Under the pieces are notes generated by a model. The model had not been told where the DNA came from and did not search any database. It worked only from the letters and a program-made list of their open reading frames with translations. DNA of 64,000 bases. Origin: Paenibacillus sp. S150 (GTDB taxonomy: Bacteria; Bacillota; Bacilli; Paenibacillales; Paenibacillaceae). This document shows, piece by piece, positions 25,291-34,949 of this stretch. The translations under genes and the position numbers were made by a program. Location of the stretch: positions 372,001 through 436,000 of the forward strand of contig NZ_JACBYI010000001.1 in NCBI RefSeq assembly GCF_019352175.1. The letters run 5' to 3'. Each line of letters begins with the position of its first letter. Position 1 is the stretch's first letter.

Positions 25291-27219
25291 TTATTTCCCA
25301 TCTTCAGTCCCCATATAAATCCGGATCGTCGAGCCCTGCTCGACCCTGGCACCCGGCTTTGGCGCCTGATTGATAACAGTATTGCCTGTTCCCGAACGGG
25401 CAAGTGTAAAGTTCATATTCAAATCCTCGTAAATATCCTGGACCGTAGCCCCTGTAAGGTCAGGAACGGTGACAATCGGAGTTTCGCCGTATTTATAGGT
25501 TTTGGGAAGCTGGTCTTTGCGTTCCGGAACCTTCATGTAATGCAGGGAATCCTCCAGGATGTTCTGCACGATTGGAGCCGCCACCACACCCCCGAACTGG
25601 ATGCCCTTCGGATTATCAACTGCGGTATATACCACGATCTGCGGGTCATCCGCCGGTGCAAAGCCGATGAACGATACAATATGCTCTGTAGGTGAATACC
25701 GGCCGTTAATGACCTTCTGCGCCGTCCCTGTCTTGCCTCCTACACGGTAGCCGTCGATAAAAGCCGGCCGGCCCGTGCCTTTGGCAACTACGCTCTCAAG
25801 GGCAGCGCGCACCTTCTTCGAGGTTTCCTCCGAGATGACCTGCCGCACCATCTCCGGCTCCTCCTCCGATACAGTCTCCCCGGTATCCGGATTAATCCAG
25901 GCCTTCGCTACATGCGGCGTATAAAGCTTGCCGCCGTTAATGGCAGCCGAGACAGCGGCAATCTGCTGAATCGGCGTGACCGACACCCCTTGGCCAAATG
26001 CCGTGGTCGCCAGCTCAACCGGACCCACCTGGGCAGGCTTGAAGAGAATCCCGCTTGCCTCACCATTCAGATCAATGCCGGTCTTGGCTCCAAAGCCAAA
26101 ATCACGGATATATTTGAACAGAGTATCCTTGCCGAGCCGCTGTCCCAGCGCCACAAAGCCCGGATTGCAGGAGTTTTCCACCACCTCCAGGAAGGTCTGG
26201 CTGCCATGCCCGCCCTTTTTCCAGCAGCGCAGCTTGGCTCCGCCCACTTCGATATAGCCCGGATCAAAAAAGCGGTCATTCTGCAAATCCACCTTGCCTT
26301 CCTCGAGCGCAGCGGCCAGCGTAATAATCTTGAAGGTGGACCCCGGCTCGTAAGTCATCCAGATCGGCAGATTGCGGTTGTAGACCTCGGCGTCATATTC
26401 CTTGTAAGCACCAGGCTCATACCCCGGTCTGCTGGCCATGGCCAGAATTTCGCCATTCTTCGGGTTCATCGCGATGGCCCAGCTGCCCTGAGCCTGATAT
26501 TTCACCATGGCCTGATCCAGCTCGCGTTCCATAATCGACTGAATCTGCTTGTCTATCGTCAGCTGCAGATTGAGGCCGTCCTGGGGAGCCGAATACTTTT
26601 CCGAAGAACCCGGCATCAGTCTGCCTCCGGCATCGGACAAATAGGAAATATCGCCTGCCCGGCCTTGCAGCAGCTTGTCGTATATATTCTCCACTCCGGT
26701 AATGCCCTGATTATCGATACCTGTGAAGCCGAGAATATGCGCGGCCAAATCCCCGTAGGGATAAAACCGTTTGTTATCCTCAGCCACAACGATGCCCGGC
26801 AGCTGCAAATCACGGATGCTCGCGGCCAGCTCCATCGTAATTTTGCGGCCGCCGGGCTGCAGCTTCACCGATGACTCACTTTTAGACAGCAAAGTCACCA
26901 GCTTCATCTCGCTCATGCCGAGCAGCGGAGCCAGCGTCTGCGCCGTCTTTTGCTTCTCCTTCACCTGTACGGGAACCGCATAGACGGTTGGGGAGCTGAT
27001 ATTGTAAGCCAGCGCAATCCCTTCCCGGTCCAATATTTCACCGCGCTTGGCGGTAAAGGGAATATTGCGGCGCCACTGGCTTTCCGCCTTGGCACTCAGT
27101 TTTTCCCCTTCGGACAGCTGCACATACGCCAGGCGCACCGCCAGCGAGCCGAACAACACGGCCAGTCCCAGCAGCGTCCACAGCATCCTCCGACGAGTTA
27201 CGACTTTTGAAACCTTCAT
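25291..27219 (-). CDS. spoVD: Class B penicillin-binding protein SpoVD
   Basis: Transpeptidase needed for spore cortex synthesis, normally partner of SpoVE. 642 aa: membrane helix MLWTLLGLAVLFGSLAVRL (12-30), PBP dimer domain with TAKRGEILDREG, then transpeptidase with EPGSTFKI (catalytic S294), NSCNPGF (SXN variant SCN) and GGKTGTAQK. A single C-terminal PASTA domain (VTVPDLTGATVQDIYEDL) is as in Bacillus SpoVD and distinguishes it from the neighbouring two-PASTA PBP2B. ATG at 27219 behind GCGGGGGA. Confidence 0.94.
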   Translation of the reverse strand: MKVSKVVTRRRMLWTLLGLAVLFGSLAVRLAYVQLSEGEKLSAKAESQWRRNIPFTAKRGEILDREGIALAYNISSPTVYAVPVQVKEKQKTAQTLAPLLGMSEMKLVTLLSKSESSVKLQPGGRKITMELAASIRDLQLPGIVVAEDNKRFYPYGDLAAHILGFTGIDNQGITGVENIYDKLLQGRAGDISYLSDAGGRLMPGSSEKYSAPQDGLNLQLTIDKQIQSIMERELDQAMVKYQAQGSWAIAMNPKNGEILAMASRPGYEPGAYKEYDAEVYNRNLPIWMTYEPGSTFKIITLAAALEEGKVDLQNDRFFDPGYIEVGGAKLRCWKKGGHGSQTFLEVVENSCNPGFVALGQRLGKDTLFKYIRDFGFGAKTGIDLNGEASGILFKPAQVGPVELATTAFGQGVSVTPIQQIAAVSAAINGGKLYTPHVAKAWINPDTGETVSEEEPEMVRQVISEETSKKVRAALESVVAKGTGRPAFIDGYRVGGKTGTAQKVINGRYSPTEHIVSFIGFAPADDPQIVVYTAVDNPKGIQFGGVVAAPIVQNILEDSLHYMKVPERKDQLPKTYKYGETPIVTVPDLTGATVQDIYEDLNMNFTLARSGTGNTVINQAPKPGARVEQGSTIRIYMGTEDGK

Positions 27220-27314
27220 TTTCGTTCCCCCGCTTTCGCTGCTCTAGACATGAACTCTTATCTTCATGCCTATTCAGGACAAACAGGGGTTAGAACAAGC
27301 CTTCGCCGGGGGCT

Positions 27315-29543
27315 TCATTCTTCCGGAACTTCTTCCTCCGCAGGAGGTACAGGAATGTTCTCACCGTATTCATTGATCGGATTCAGCGTCAGCGTAACCA
27401 GAGTTTTGCCATCCTTGATCTCTTCCGTTTGCCCGGACACATAGCCTTCCCCGTCCACTGCAATGCCCACCTTCAGCAGGCTGAGGATTTCCAGCGCATC
27501 ACGCAGCGATTGCCCGCGCAAATCCGGTATCACGGGCTTATCGCCCTGCTGGCTCAGCAGATAAATGCGCTGTCCCGATGCCAGCATCGTCCCCTTCTCG
27601 GGATATTGGCTGACCACCGTACCGCCCTCGCCCACTGCTTCGAAGTCAAAGCCCTGGTCGATCAGCAGCTGTCTTGCAGCCTGCACCGTTTTGCCGGTCA
27701 GATCCGGTGCGGAGCGCTGCGCGGAAGCCGTCGCCTTGACGGTTTTGGAAGAACCGCCTTCATTGCCCGTTGTCACCTTGGGCACGCCCATATAAGGCAG
27801 GGCCTGCGAGACAATCTCCTGGAACACCGGAGCGGCAACCGCTCCCCCTCCATTGCCGCCGTCCTCGCCCTGCGGCTCGTCAATAATGACAATGACCGCA
27901 ATTTTCGGATCATTCACCGGCGCGTAGCCGATGAAGGAGGACAGTACCTTGTTCCGGTCATAATCCGAACCGCTGACCTTGATCGCCGTACCGGTCTTGC
28001 CCGCTACCCGGTAGCCTTCAATGTAGGCATGGCGCCCGGTTCCTTTGACCTGATCTGCAACGACCTGCTCCAGATAGCCGCCCGTTTCCCGGGCGCTTTC
28101 CTCTGAAATGACCTGGCGCACCACTTCAGGCTGGGTAACGGTTTTCTTGCCGGTATTCGGATCGGTAACTTCCTTGACCACATGCGGAACCATCAGCTTG
28201 CCGCCGTTGGCAATGGCCGCCACGGCGGTCAACTGCTGAATCGGTGTAACCAGCACCTTGCCGTGGCCGTAGGCGAGCGTGGCATTTTCCGAAGCGATGC
28301 TCGGATTGGGATTGACGATACCGATCGTTTCACCCGGCAGATCAATTCCTGTCTTTTCATTAAAACCAAAATCATTAATATACTGCAGCAGTCTCTCCTG
28401 GCCCAGCATCTCATAGCCGAGCTTAACGAAGGCTACATTGCTGGAACGCTTAACACCCTCCAGGAACGTAATTTCCCCCCAGCCCACTCTGTTAATGTCA
28501 TGCAGCGGCTTGCTGTAGCCCTTGATGCGGATTTGACCGGATTGAAACGTGGCATCGGGATTGAACAGATTCTCCTCGACCGCCCCGGCCAATGTAACAA
28601 TTTTGAAAGTCGAACCCGGCTCGTATCTGGATTTGATCGCATGGTTATAGAAACCGCCCGCCTCCACCGAGGTTTTCCAAAATTCATTCGGATTAAAGGT
28701 AGGCATATTCGCCAGGCCGAGAATCTCCATAGTATTCGGATCGGCGGCTATGACACTGATGCTCTTGGGCTTGTACTCTTCATATGCCTTTTTCATCGCT
28801 TCTTCAATATAGTGCTGGATGGTGCTGTCTACCGTCAGCTTGATATTGCTCCCGTTGACCACAGGCTGATAGGTATCCTCGGAATTCGGAAGCTTGATTC
28901 CTTTGCCGTCGCTCTGATAGAGCAGCTTGCCGTCCGTGCCTTTGAGCTGCTGGTCAAAATACTTCTCCAGCCCCATGACCGCAACGCCGTCTCTGTCGGT
29001 ATAGCCCAGGATATGCGCGGCCAGCGTATTTTTTGGATAATAGCGTTTCTGCTCCGTGACGAACCCGACTCCCGTTTCCCGGATATCATGTTTTTTGCCC
29101 AGTTCCTCATAAAAGGCCACAACCTTATCCTTAAGCTCCTTGTCAATCTTCCAGCCTTCATTGCGGATCTCGCGGTTTTTGAGATAGCTGCCTTTGTCAT
29201 CCTTGGCTTCGACCAGTTTCTTCAGCTCGTCCGCCGGCTTGCCCAGCAGCTCATGCAGCCCTTCAATCACTTCTTCGCCGATTCCCCGCTCTGCAATAAC
29301 CTCGGGATTAACGACTATGGTATACGCGGGGACATCGCTGGCCAGAACATTGCCGTTGCGGTCCTCAATTTCACCGCGAACTGCCTTGATGGTTGAAGAA
29401 TGAGCCCATTGCTTGGCGGCCTTTTCCTGCCAATACTCACCGCTCAGCACCTGGACATAGAACACCCGGGCGACTAAAACAAGAAAAAAGAGGGTAATAC
29501 ACCCTCCTATAAACAGCGTGCGAAGTTTTATTCTTTTTAACAT
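27315..29543 (-). CDS. pbpB: Class B penicillin-binding protein 2B
   Basis: Septal transpeptidase of vegetative division. 742 aa: membrane helix 9-30, PBP dimer domain (KAVRGEIEDRNGNVLASD), transpeptidase with RYEPGSTFKIV (S311), SSNVAF and AGKTGTAIK, then two PASTA repeats (APDLTGKTVQAARQLL, VIPDLRGQSLRDALEILSL). Ends in an acidic tail. Lies between ftsL and spoVD, the conserved order. ATG at 29543 after GAGG. Confidence 0.95.
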   Translation of the reverse strand: MLKRIKLRTLFIGGCITLFFLVLVARVFYVQVLSGEYWQEKAAKQWAHSSTIKAVRGEIEDRNGNVLASDVPAYTIVVNPEVIAERGIGEEVIEGLHELLGKPADELKKLVEAKDDKGSYLKNREIRNEGWKIDKELKDKVVAFYEELGKKHDIRETGVGFVTEQKRYYPKNTLAAHILGYTDRDGVAVMGLEKYFDQQLKGTDGKLLYQSDGKGIKLPNSEDTYQPVVNGSNIKLTVDSTIQHYIEEAMKKAYEEYKPKSISVIAADPNTMEILGLANMPTFNPNEFWKTSVEAGGFYNHAIKSRYEPGSTFKIVTLAGAVEENLFNPDATFQSGQIRIKGYSKPLHDINRVGWGEITFLEGVKRSSNVAFVKLGYEMLGQERLLQYINDFGFNEKTGIDLPGETIGIVNPNPSIASENATLAYGHGKVLVTPIQQLTAVAAIANGGKLMVPHVVKEVTDPNTGKKTVTQPEVVRQVISEESARETGGYLEQVVADQVKGTGRHAYIEGYRVAGKTGTAIKVSGSDYDRNKVLSSFIGYAPVNDPKIAVIVIIDEPQGEDGGNGGGAVAAPVFQEIVSQALPYMGVPKVTTGNEGGSSKTVKATASAQRSAPDLTGKTVQAARQLLIDQGFDFEAVGEGGTVVSQYPEKGTMLASGQRIYLLSQQGDKPVIPDLRGQSLRDALEILSLLKVGIAVDGEGYVSGQTEEIKDGKTLVTLTLNPINEYGENIPVPPAEEEVPEE

Positions 29544-29591
29544 AAGCCAACCTCACAACCTCTATTATTGCGACTGCTGCCAATCGCTTGA

Positions 29592-29984
29592 TTAATGGTC
29601 TCCGTCAGTGGCTGTGCTGCTCAGGGGAATGTAGATGGTTGAATCCTCGGACGGCGTACGGTATCCAAGCTCTGCAGCCCGCTGGGCCACCGTCTGTTCA
29701 AGATTCTGCTTCTCCATCTGGTAAGTGGAAATTTCTTTCTTGGTTGAGGCAATCTTGGCATCCAGCTTCTGCGCCTGCAGGTTTAAATCGTAAATGTGCA
29801 CATAACGCCAAATCAGGGTGGCAGCTACCAGTACGAACACGCCCAGTGTCAGCATGTAGAGAAGCTTCTCCTGCAGCGGAAGCACCATGCGTCTCGTGAC
29901 TACCTTCGTCTTCTCGCGGTAAAGCCTGTCTGCCTCTTCTTTTCTTTTGGGTTGAACTGCTAAGTTGCCGCGGGTATAGGCCAT
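29592..29984 (-). CDS. ftsL: Cell-division protein FtsL
   Basis: Small bitopic divisome protein, 130 aa. Basic N-terminus (KTKVVTRRMVLPLQEKLL), one membrane helix (MLTLGVFVLVAATLIW, about 44-60) and a short extracytoplasmic coiled coil (LNLQAQKLDAKIASTKKEIS onward). Identification rests mainly on topology, size and the position between rsmH and pbpB. RBS AAAGGAGA before the ATG at 29984. Confidence 0.9.
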   Translation of the reverse strand: MAYTRGNLAVQPKRKEEADRLYREKTKVVTRRMVLPLQEKLLYMLTLGVFVLVAATLIWRYVHIYDLNLQAQKLDAKIASTKKEISTYQMEKQNLEQTVAQRAAELGYRTPSEDSTIYIPLSSTATDGDH

Positions 29985-30007
29985 CTCTGACTCTCCTTTA
30001 TCATTAT

Positions 30008-30961
30008 TTACAATTTCTCTGCAATTCGCAGCTTTGCCGAACGGGCACGCGGGTTAAGCCCCAGCTCTTCCTCTGAAGGCACCAGCGGCTTGCGGTTAAT
30101 CAGCTTCAGTGTACCTTCGGCACCGCATACGCAAAACGGGAAATCAGGCGGACAGGTGCATCTGCTTAAATAACCGCTGAAAATCTGTTTGCAGATCCGG
30201 TCCTCAAGCGAGTGAAAGGTGATCACCGATACTCTTCCTCCGGGTGCCAGGCAGCGAACCGCTGCGTGGAGCCCTTCCTCAAAAGCGCCAAGCTCATCAT
30301 TCACGGCAATGCGCAATCCTTGAAAGCTGCGTTTGGCGGGATGTCCGCCCGTTCTGCGCGCGGCGGCCGGAATGCCTTCCTTGATCAGCTCCGCCAGCTC
30401 TCCCGTGCTCTCCACGGGATGTCCTGCTCTTCGTTCAACAATCCTGCGGGCAATCCGCCGTGAGAATTTCTCTTCTCCATACTGGAAAAGCACACGGGCA
30501 ATTTCCTGTTCCGGCCAGGTATTGACGATTTCGGCTGCGGTCAGCCTGGCTGACTGGTCCATTCGCATATCCAGCGGAGCATCGTGATTATAGCTGAACC
30601 CCCGTTCCCCTTCGTCGAACTGGGGCGAGGAAACACCAAGATCGTACAGGATTCCGTTTACCTGGGGAACGCCATCCTTTTGCGGTACAAAAGGCAGCTC
30701 CTTAAGCACCGGCTCCAAATCACGGAAGTTGGTCTTGACCAGCACAACCTTGTCACCGTATTCAGCGAGCCGCTCCCTGGCATTCTCCAGGGCCCAGTCA
30801 TCCTGATCCAGACAGATCAGCCGGCCTTCGCCGCTGAGCCTGCCGGCAATCAGAGAGCTGTGTCCGGCTCCGCCGAGCGTACAGTCCACGTAAATGCCAT
30901 CCTTCTTGATGTGCAGCCCTTCTGTCGCTTCTTCCTTAAGCACCGTGATGTGGTGAAACAA
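30008..30961 (-). CDS. rsmH: 16S rRNA (cytosine1402-N4)-methyltransferase RsmH
   Basis: SAM-dependent methyltransferase (formerly MraW) acting on 16S rRNA C1402. 317 aa with [10 protein letters not shown] at the start, SAM motif [32 protein letters not shown] and [16 protein letters not shown]. The start is TTG at 30961, seven bases after GGAGGG; the upstream frame extension lacks conservation. 40 bp downstream of mraZ. Confidence 0.95.
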   Translation of the reverse strand: MFHHITVLKEEATEGLHIKKDGIYVDCTLGGAGHSSLIAGRLSGEGRLICLDQDDWALENARERLAEYGDKVVLVKTNFRDLEPVLKELPFVPQKDGVPQVNGILYDLGVSSPQFDEGERGFSYNHDAPLDMRMDQSARLTAAEIVNTWPEQEIARVLFQYGEEKFSRRIARRIVERRAGHPVESTGELAELIKEGIPAAARRTGGHPAKRSFQGLRIAVNDELGAFEEGLHAAVRCLAPGGRVSVITFHSLEDRICKQIFSGYLSRCTCPPDFPFCVCGAEGTLKLINRKPLVPSEEELGLNPRARSAKLRIAEKL

Positions 30962-31001
30962 GCTGCATCCCTCCAGGGCAGTATTCGAATTGTTGTATGT
31001 G

Positions 31002-31439
31002 TTATAGATCAAAATTGAAATCAACCAATTTCTCGGCAATCTCGTTGAACGTTTCCTCTGATTGTTCGAAGTACTGCTCCCATAGCTCCTTGTTCCAGAT
31101 CTCCACCCGGTTCGAAACGCCTAGAATAACACAGTCCTTGTCCAGCTTGGCATATTGCCGCAAATTCCCCGGCAGATTGACCCTGCCTTGCTTGTCCCAT
31201 ACACATTCGGTCGCTCCCGAGAAAAAAAAGCGGCTGAAGGCACGGGCATCCGATTTCATCAGTGAAAGGCTTTTAAGCTTTTGCTCCATGATTCCCCATT
31301 CTTCCATGGGATAAACAAAAAGGCAGGTGTCGAGGCCGCGGGTCGCCACGAAGGAGGTTCCGAGCATTTCACGGAACTTGGCCGGGATAATGATGCGGCC
31401 CTTGTCATCAATGCTATGCTGGTATTCCCCCATAAACAT
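31002..31439 (-). CDS. mraZ: Transcriptional regulator MraZ
   Basis: AbrB-like double-domain regulator at the head of the dcw cluster; MraZ represses its own promoter by binding direct repeats. 145 aa with two SpoVT-AbrB modules ([20 protein letters not shown] and [20 protein letters not shown]), each with the D/NxKGR core. Start ATG 31439. Three 10-bp-spaced TGGGG-type boxes lie 30-55 bases upstream. Confidence 0.96.
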   Translation of the reverse strand: MFMGEYQHSIDDKGRIIIPAKFREMLGTSFVATRGLDTCLFVYPMEEWGIMEQKLKSLSLMKSDARAFSRFFFSGATECVWDKQGRVNLPGNLRQYAKLDKDCVILGVSNRVEIWNKELWEQYFEQSEETFNEIAEKLVDFNFDL

Positions 31440-31467
31440 GATTATTCCCCACCCCTAACTACCGATT

Positions 31468-31493
31468 CCCCACTTTGCCCCACTTTGCACCAC
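31468..31493 (-). promoter_or_regulatory. MraZ operator: three 10-bp-spaced boxes
   Basis: Minus strand: GTGGTG (31493-31488), GTGGGG (31483-31478) and GTGGGG (31473-31468), separated by CAAA, an exact 10-bp period on one face of the helix. This matches the known direct-repeat operator of MraZ. A TATTAT -10 candidate lies just upstream at 31505-31500; its -35 is weak. Confidence 0.82.
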
Positions 31494-31596
31494 CTAAGCA
31501 TAATAGATTCGCCATTAAAAATCAAAAACCTTTTTCCGGAGCAAGGTAATTTTTTCTTGTTTGTCAAGCTTGCAAATCCATTGCCTGCAAAATAAA

Positions 31597-31627
31597 AAGC
31601 CCGGGCCATTTGCATGGCGCCGGGCTT
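31597..31627 (-). terminator. Terminator after ahcY
   Basis: Minus strand: AAGCCCGGCGCCA, loop TGCAAA, TGGCCCGGGCTT then TTTATTTT. It separates the ahcY transcript from the mraZ promoter region. Confidence 0.9.
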
Positions 31628-31649
31628 ATGCAGATCCACACTTGTATGC

Positions 31650-32921
31650 TTAATCGTTCAAATTCCAGCTGTCCAGATAATCAATCTGCGCCGGAGTCAG
31701 GCTGTCGATGGAAATCCCCAGGCTCTCCAGCTTGTAGCGGGCCACCTGCTCGTCCAAATCGTAAGGAACATTCTCAACCTTGACGCCGATTGCCTGGTAA
31801 TTGTCATTCACATATTTCAGCGAAAGTGCCTGAAGCGCAAAGGTCGTATCCATGATTTCTGCCGGGTGCCCATCGGCCGCCCCCAGATTCACAAGACGGC
31901 CTTCAGCGAGCAGATAGAGCTTGCGCCCGTCCTTCAGCTGGTATTCTTCGATATTTTTGCGCACGGTGCGCTGGGATACCGATCTTTCGGATAGCTCAGG
32001 CTTATTGACTTCAACGTCAAAATGGCCGGCGTTGCACAGGATTGCTCCATCCTTCATCACATCATAATGCTCTCCGCGGATGACGTAACGGTTGCCCGTC
32101 ACCGTAACGAAGAAATCGCCGCATTTCGCCGCCTCCAGCATCGGCAGCACATGGAAGCCGTCCATATGCGCTTCCACCGCTTTAATCGCATCCACTTCAG
32201 TGACGATAACATTGGCGCCAAGCCCTTTGGCGCGCATCGCCACCCCTTTGCCGCACCATCCGTAACCGACTACAACCACCGTTTTGCCGGCGACAATCAG
32301 ATTGGTGGTGCGGACAATGCCGTCCCATGCCGACTGGCCCGTGCCATAACGGTTGTCGAATAAATACTTGCAGTAGGCGTCATTGACGGCTACCATCGGG
32401 AATTTGAGAATGCCTTGCTTCTGCAGTGCCTTTAGCCGGATAATGCCGGTAGTGGTCTCTTCCGCACCGCCGCGGATATTCTCCATCAGGTCAGGACGCT
32501 CAGAGTGCAGCAGCGTGGCAAAATCTCCGCCGTCATCAATGATCAGATCCGGCCTGCTCTCCAGGGCTTTGATATTAAGGGCCTTGAATTCCTCCGGTGA
32601 CGGGTTGTATTTGGCGAATACCGTAATGCCGTCCTCAACCAGCGCTGCACATACATCATCCTGGGTGGATAACGGGTTGGAGCCGGTAATCGTAACCTCG
32701 GCACCTCCGGCTTGTACAACCTTAGCCAGATAAGCCGTTTTTGCTTCCAGGTGAAGCGTAATCGACACCTTCAAGCCCTTGAACGGCTGCTCGGCTTCAA
32801 ACTGCTCACGGATACGGTTCAGCACCGGCATATGCTGGCGAACCCAGTCGATTTTGAGATGCCCCTCCGGAGCCAGCGACATATCCGCTACAATGCTGTT
32901 TTCCTTCGACAATGAACTCAT
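31650..32921 (-). CDS. ahcY: Adenosylhomocysteinase
   Basis: NAD-dependent cytoplasmic enzyme that hydrolyses S-adenosylhomocysteine to homocysteine and adenosine. 423 aa, the short bacterial/archaeal form. Blocks: [56 protein letters not shown], the NAD loop [13 protein letters not shown] and [10 protein letters not shown]. Many Bacillus use the MTAN/LuxS route instead, so presence of this enzyme is a point of contrast. ATG at 32921 behind AGGAGG. Confidence 0.97.
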   Translation of the reverse strand: MSSLSKENSIVADMSLAPEGHLKIDWVRQHMPVLNRIREQFEAEQPFKGLKVSITLHLEAKTAYLAKVVQAGGAEVTITGSNPLSTQDDVCAALVEDGITVFAKYNPSPEEFKALNIKALESRPDLIIDDGGDFATLLHSERPDLMENIRGGAEETTTGIIRLKALQKQGILKFPMVAVNDAYCKYLFDNRYGTGQSAWDGIVRTTNLIVAGKTVVVVGYGWCGKGVAMRAKGLGANVIVTEVDAIKAVEAHMDGFHVLPMLEAAKCGDFFVTVTGNRYVIRGEHYDVMKDGAILCNAGHFDVEVNKPELSERSVSQRTVRKNIEEYQLKDGRKLYLLAEGRLVNLGAADGHPAEIMDTTFALQALSLKYVNDNYQAIGVKVENVPYDLDEQVARYKLESLGISIDSLTPAQIDYLDSWNLND

Positions 32922-32938
32922 TATGATACCCTCCTAAA

Positions 32939-33025
32939 AGTTTTGAGAGCAGAGACTCCCGGAATATACTTCGTTCAAAACTCGCATCGTAAGCATACGC
33001 TTAAGTTTTGAGAGCAGAGGCTCCC
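32939..33025. repeat. Duplicated 22-bp motif in the bshC-ahcY gap
   Basis: AGTTTTGAGAGCAGAG(A/G)CTCCC occurs at 32939-32960 and 33004-33025, 65 bp apart, with one difference. The 106-bp gap consists mostly of these two copies; the first on the minus strand begins right after the bshC stop. Confidence 0.8.
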
Positions 33026-33027
33026 AA

Positions 33028-34659
33028 TTACATATAAATAATGCGGTGGATTCCGCTGTAATCCGCAGGGATCGACATCAATTCATCCAGCCATTCCAGC
33101 CCGTAACGGTTCAGGTAATATATTACATTATACACTCTTTCCTGCAGTTTACCCAGCGGCATCAGCGACAGCTCAATCCGTTCCCACTGGCGGAGCGCAG
33201 CTTCATTCTGCTTCTCCATCGCATCCAGGGCTTTGGCTTGAAGGAAGGCAATCTGGTCCAGAATCTTTTCCCGGTTGTTTGCGCCGAGTTTAAGGAGGCC
33301 CGCCTGAATGGAACCCAGCTGTTCAATCAGCGGCTCGTACATTGCAGAGAACGCTGCCTTCGTGTCTTCGAACCGGCGTCCCACCTCCAGCTCATCCTGG
33401 GCGGCGAGCCATTCCTTTCTTTTCCCGTCCAGGCCCTGAAGAACATCGCCAAAGGCAAGCTGGTATTTATCCATATGCTTATGCAGCGTGCCTTCCACAA
33501 CAGTGAATGACATGCGCGGTATAATCAGCGGCATCCGCTTCCCGACCACCCCGAAGGCCTTCCCCGGAATGGCCCAGTAAGCGATCTCGCCCTGCCCAAG
33601 CACGGTTGCAAGCACCGGCAGGACATAATCCTGCATCAGCGGCCTGGTAAGAACATTATTGCTGAAGCGCTCCGGATGGGACTCCAGCCGTTCCAGCAGC
33701 TCTTCCCGGGAAAATGAAACCGTACCTTTACGGTCCGTGAAGCGGCCCGCTTCCTTATGAAGCAACAGGCGTGTTCCTTCATGTATATAGAAGAGATTGG
33801 CGCTGCCAGGAGCAACTGCAGCCTGAAGCTCGTAGCCGCTGCCGGTAATATCTGCTGCCGCAGCTTGATATGCCGCCTCCAGCTCATCGTTCTTTGCAAT
33901 CAAAGACGCAAAAAATGGAGCTTCCAGCCTGCGCAGCTCGGGATCTGCCGAATCCAGCAGAATAAGTCCAAACCTGCCGAACAGCGCACCCATCAGTTTG
34001 GCAAAGGCTTCGCTCATGCTGCCTGCAGCAGCCGAGGCTTCGCGGATAACCGCCATGATTTGCGCCTTGAATTCACTCTCCTGCAGCAAGCCCTCCAGCT
34101 GGCCGATGATTTGGCTCCACTGCTCCTCCTCCACCTTGATTGCGCTGACGGAAGTACGGAGATCCTCCGCTTTGTCCACCTTCAGCCTGGTGATTTCCCC
34201 GGTACGGCCCAGCACAAAGGTATGATTCACTTCATCCCAATCATGGTCCTCACCCGCAATCCAAAACAGCGGAACAACAGGCCGTCCGAGCTGCCCGGCC
34301 GCTTCTTTTGCCGCTTGAATGGTTGTGATTGCCTTATATATGACAAAAAGCGGGCCTGAGAATAAACCGCTCTGCTGTCCACCCGTAACAACCAAGGTCC
34401 CCTTCCGCTCCAGAAGTGCCAGGGAATCCATCACTGCGGGGTCAGAATTAAACTTCAAATTATACTGCCGTAAACATTCAGCAAGCTTGGCACGGTCAGC
34501 CCGCAGCTCTTCAGTGCTGTCCAGCCATTCTGCACGCTCCGCTCTGCTCCCTTGGTTGCGGAAATCTCCGCCGTACAAATGTCCTACTGTTTCATATTGA
34601 TGTATAAAGTTGCGAGCGAGCGCCAATCCGCCCGGAAGAGGTTCCGGTACTACATCCAT
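33028..34659 (-). CDS. bshC: Bacillithiol biosynthesis cysteine-adding enzyme BshC
   Basis: Adds cysteine to GlcN-malate in the last step of bacillithiol synthesis. 543 aa, close to the family length. Recognised from VTGGQQSGLFSGPLFVIYKA, PVVPLFWIAGEDHDWDEVNH, RPLMQDYVLPVLATVLG and the extended C-terminal coiled coil before RVYNVIYYLNRYG. ATG at 34659 lies nine bases after AGGAGG. Confidence 0.94.
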   Translation of the reverse strand: MDVVPEPLPGGLALARNFIHQYETVGHLYGGDFRNQGSRAERAEWLDSTEELRADRAKLAECLRQYNLKFNSDPAVMDSLALLERKGTLVVTGGQQSGLFSGPLFVIYKAITTIQAAKEAAGQLGRPVVPLFWIAGEDHDWDEVNHTFVLGRTGEITRLKVDKAEDLRTSVSAIKVEEEQWSQIIGQLEGLLQESEFKAQIMAVIREASAAAGSMSEAFAKLMGALFGRFGLILLDSADPELRRLEAPFFASLIAKNDELEAAYQAAAADITGSGYELQAAVAPGSANLFYIHEGTRLLLHKEAGRFTDRKGTVSFSREELLERLESHPERFSNNVLTRPLMQDYVLPVLATVLGQGEIAYWAIPGKAFGVVGKRMPLIIPRMSFTVVEGTLHKHMDKYQLAFGDVLQGLDGKRKEWLAAQDELEVGRRFEDTKAAFSAMYEPLIEQLGSIQAGLLKLGANNREKILDQIAFLQAKALDAMEKQNEAALRQWERIELSLMPLGKLQERVYNVIYYLNRYGLEWLDELMSIPADYSGIHRIIYM

Positions 34660-34723
34660 GTGCAACTGCCTCCTGTTCTACTGTGCTGCTATATGTAATC
34701 ACTTAGCCGGTAAACTCTTTATG

Positions 34724-34752
34724 ATTGTATCCAAAGTTAGGGGCGGCGTCAA
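34724..34752 (-). promoter_or_regulatory. Sigma-A promoter of bshC
   Basis: Minus strand: TTGACG (34752-34747), 17-base spacer, TACAAT (34729-34724), five of six matches in each hexamer, about 65 bp before the bshC start. Confidence 0.75.
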
Positions 34753-34873
34753 AGAAACAGACTGTTCACAATCCGATCCAAACGGCAATTAAGGAACAGC
34801 ACGCTCCAGCAGCCCGCAAGGCCATGATTTTCACATACTTCTAGTATTGTACATGTACCAGCTGACGAAATAA

Positions 34874-34900
34874 TAGGCGAGAGCTGAACGCTCCCGCCTA
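34874..34900 (-). terminator. Terminator after the opp genes
   Basis: Minus strand: TAGGCGGGAGC, loop, GCTCTCGCCTA followed by TTATTT. Another short palindrome (CCGCTTTATTAAGCGG, 34928-34943) lies directly after the OppF stop. Confidence 0.7.
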
Positions 34901-34949
34901 AGGTGATACTTGCGTTAATTTATATTGCCGCTTTATTAAGCGGATCCGC

